A stretch of DNA of 64,000 nt from Salinibacterium sp. M195 (GTDB lineage: Bacteria > Actinomycetota > Actinomycetes > Actinomycetales > Microbacteriaceae). Where the stretch lies: positions 682,001 through 746,000 of the forward strand of contig NZ_CP040814.1 in NCBI RefSeq assembly GCF_019443965.1, in the 5' to 3' direction. The notes below the pieces were generated by a model, which was given only the letters and a program-made list of their open reading frames with translations, was not told the origin of the DNA and ran no database searches. Shown here piece after piece: positions 62,740 through 64,000 of the stretch. Position numbers and translations under genes: made by a program. Every line of letters begins with the position of its first letter. Position 1 is the first letter of the stretch.

Positions 62740-63773
62740 CCAACTCCACTCGCATTCGCCGACTATTCGAAACTCCGATCCTTCTTGTCGCCCTTATGGG
62801 GCTAGTAGCTCTTATCGCCGTGTTTGGTGATCCCACCATCACCAGGGTCACCGTGCAGGCGCTCATTGCCGTGGTGTTCGTTGCTGGTCTTTCACTCTTC
62901 TCCGGCAACTCCGGCGTGATGTCGTTCGGCCACGTTGGCTTTATGGCAATTGGGGCGTACACGACGGCGTACCTCACGATCCCGGTCAACCTCAAGTCAT
63001 CAATGTTTTCGGATCTGCCAGAGTCGCTCGGCTTCCTCGCGACCATCCATGCCCCGTTCCCCATCGCCGTACTCGTCGGCGGACTCGCGGCAGCAGTGCT
63101 CGCGCTCGTCACCGCACCCATAATGGCGCGTTTGGGAGGGTTGCAGGCAGGAATCGCAACGCTGGCTCTACTCGTGATCGTCTTCACCGTACTCAACAGC
63201 TGGACAGACGTTACCCGCGGATCATCCAGCATGATCGGCCTGCCGAAGTCCACGACCATCTGGTGGGCTGCCGGCATCGCAGCACTAGTCATCGTGATGG
63301 CCTGGGCCTACAAGACGTCGCGAAGCGGGCTTCAGCTGCAAGCGTCGCGCGAAGATTACTTAGCGGCAACAGCATCCGGAATCGCCGTTGGCCGACACCG
63401 TGCCTTCGCCTGGGTGCTGAGCTCGATCCCCGTCGGATTTGCCGGCGCTCTGTACGCCGGGTTCTTGACGACCTTCAACTCGCGGACCTTCTTCTTGACC
63501 CTCACGTTCTCCTTCATCGTGATGATTGTCCTTGGCGGCTACCTTTCGCTGAGTGGTGCCGTAATCGGCGCTCTGGGAGTGTCGGTTCTTCAGGAAATTC
63601 TGAGAAGATTTCAAGACGGAGCATTCACCGGTGGCAACTCGCTGCCCGCCGGTATTGCGGATCTGATCTTGGCAGCGGTGTTGTTGTTTGTTCTGGTGAA
63701 AGCGCCTCTCGGGCTAATGGGAACGAGAGAGCTTCGCCTCTTTCGTAAACGATCGATAGGTAGTGCCTCATGA
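62736..63773 (+). CDS. Branched-chain-type ABC permease, LivM family
   Basis: 345 residues with about nine membrane helices. LivM landmarks are GNSGVMSFGHVGFMAIGAYT, ARLGGLQAGIATLALLVIVF, and the contact loop LQASREDYLAATASGIAVGR. It pairs with LivH to form the channel. Its stop overlaps the regulator start by 4 bases. Confidence 0.93.
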   Translation: MTNSTRIRRLFETPILLVALMGLVALIAVFGDPTITRVTVQALIAVVFVAGLSLFSGNSGVMSFGHVGFMAIGAYTTAYLTIPVNLKSSMFSDLPESLGFLATIHAPFPIAVLVGGLAAAVLALVTAPIMARLGGLQAGIATLALLVIVFTVLNSWTDVTRGSSSMIGLPKSTTIWWAAGIAALVIVMAWAYKTSRSGLQLQASREDYLAATASGIAVGRHRAFAWVLSSIPVGFAGALYAGFLTTFNSRTFFLTLTFSFIVMIVLGGYLSLSGAVIGALGVSVLQEILRRFQDGAFTGGNSLPAGIADLILAAVLLFVLVKAPLGLMGTRELRLFRKRSIGSAS

Positions 63774-64000
63774 CCAGTCCTCTCACCCTTGCTGAACAGC
63801 TCAAGAAGGAGCACGAGAGCCTCAGCCCTGCCGAACGCCGAGTATCTCGGGTGCTCATCGCGGACTACCCGGTAGCAGGCCTCGAGCCGGTGCACCGGCT
63901 TGCCGAGCGAGCGAACGTCAGCGCGCCAACCGTGCTCCGCCTCATTTCCAAATTGGGAATCGGTTCATACCCGCAAATGCAGAAGCTTCTTCGACAAGAA
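63770..64000 (+). CDS. RpiR/MurR-family regulator, 3' end outside window
   Basis: 77 codons visible, continuing past the edge. LAEQLKKEHESLSPAERRVS and VLIADYPVAGLEPVHRLAER are followed by the helix-turn-helix ANVSAPTVLRLISKLGIGSY, characteristic of the RpiR N-terminal domain. The missing part should hold a SIS sugar-phosphate sensor domain. Fused by a 4-base overlap to the livGFHM operon, it is the likely local regulator, perhaps at the palindromes in 60273-60352. Confidence 0.85.
   Translation, partial: MTSPLTLAEQLKKEHESLSPAERRVSRVLIADYPVAGLEPVHRLAERANVSAPTVLRLISKLGIGSYPQMQKLLRQE

Overview
The window reads as chromosome from a high-GC actinobacterium. The operon style (4-base ATGA/GTGA overlaps, many GTG starts, GGAG-type ribosome sites), the LxxTG-like sorting signal on a giant repeat protein and the gene repertoire suggest a Microbacteriaceae member (Salinibacterium/Leifsonia-like). 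That placement is an inference from style, not a database match. I found no tRNA, rRNA, CRISPR array, insertion sequence or phage gene; the window is mostly transport and catabolic operons with a few housekeeping genes.

Region by region: (1) 1-8.5 kb holds the 3' part of a giant cysteine-free surface protein built from about 118-residue domains in a six-domain super-repeat, followed by a small lipoprotein and a SpoU/TrmH methyltransferase. (2) 9.2-18.5 kb has a MalEFG-type sugar importer divergent from a five-gene operon (SIS isomerase, ROK kinase, PfkB kinase, class II aldolase, DeoR repressor). This set fits galactosamine catabolism through tagatose phosphates. A DadA-like oxidoreductase follows. 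(3) 18.4-28.7 kb is mixed: a protealysin-like M4 peptidase with its emfourin-type inhibitor, purA, an Mrr-like nuclease, a small membrane protein, two GNAT acetyltransferases, an EamA exporter, an IPT-amidase exoprotein, phosphoglucomutase and chorismate mutase. (4) 28.7-39.7 kb has nagB, an SDR and a ROK repressor divergent from a polar-amino-acid ABC importer that is coupled to a type II asparaginase, CutC, a ROK kinase and a Gfo/Idh dehydrogenase. This combination points to a substrate that joins a sugar to an amino acid. A membrane-bound redoxin follows. (5) 39.8-49.1 kb has a DUF3237 protein, a flavin monooxygenase and a TetR repressor divergent from a YtcJ-like amidohydrolase and a dipeptide-type ABC importer with a fused double ATPase. 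(6) 49.1-52.0 kb has purL, a small membrane protein and a short purL-like remnant. (7) 52.3-64.0 kb has an MftD-like FMN enzyme and a GMC oxidoreductase without mftA/B/C, two class III aminotransferases, a FluG-like amidohydrolase, a full LivKGFHM importer and an RpiR regulator cut by the window edge.

The points most worth following up are the super-repeat with its Lys/Asp/Asn pattern, the sugar/amino-acid locus around 28.7-38.8 kb, and the orphan mycofactocin-type oxidoreductase pair inside an amine-catabolism cluster.
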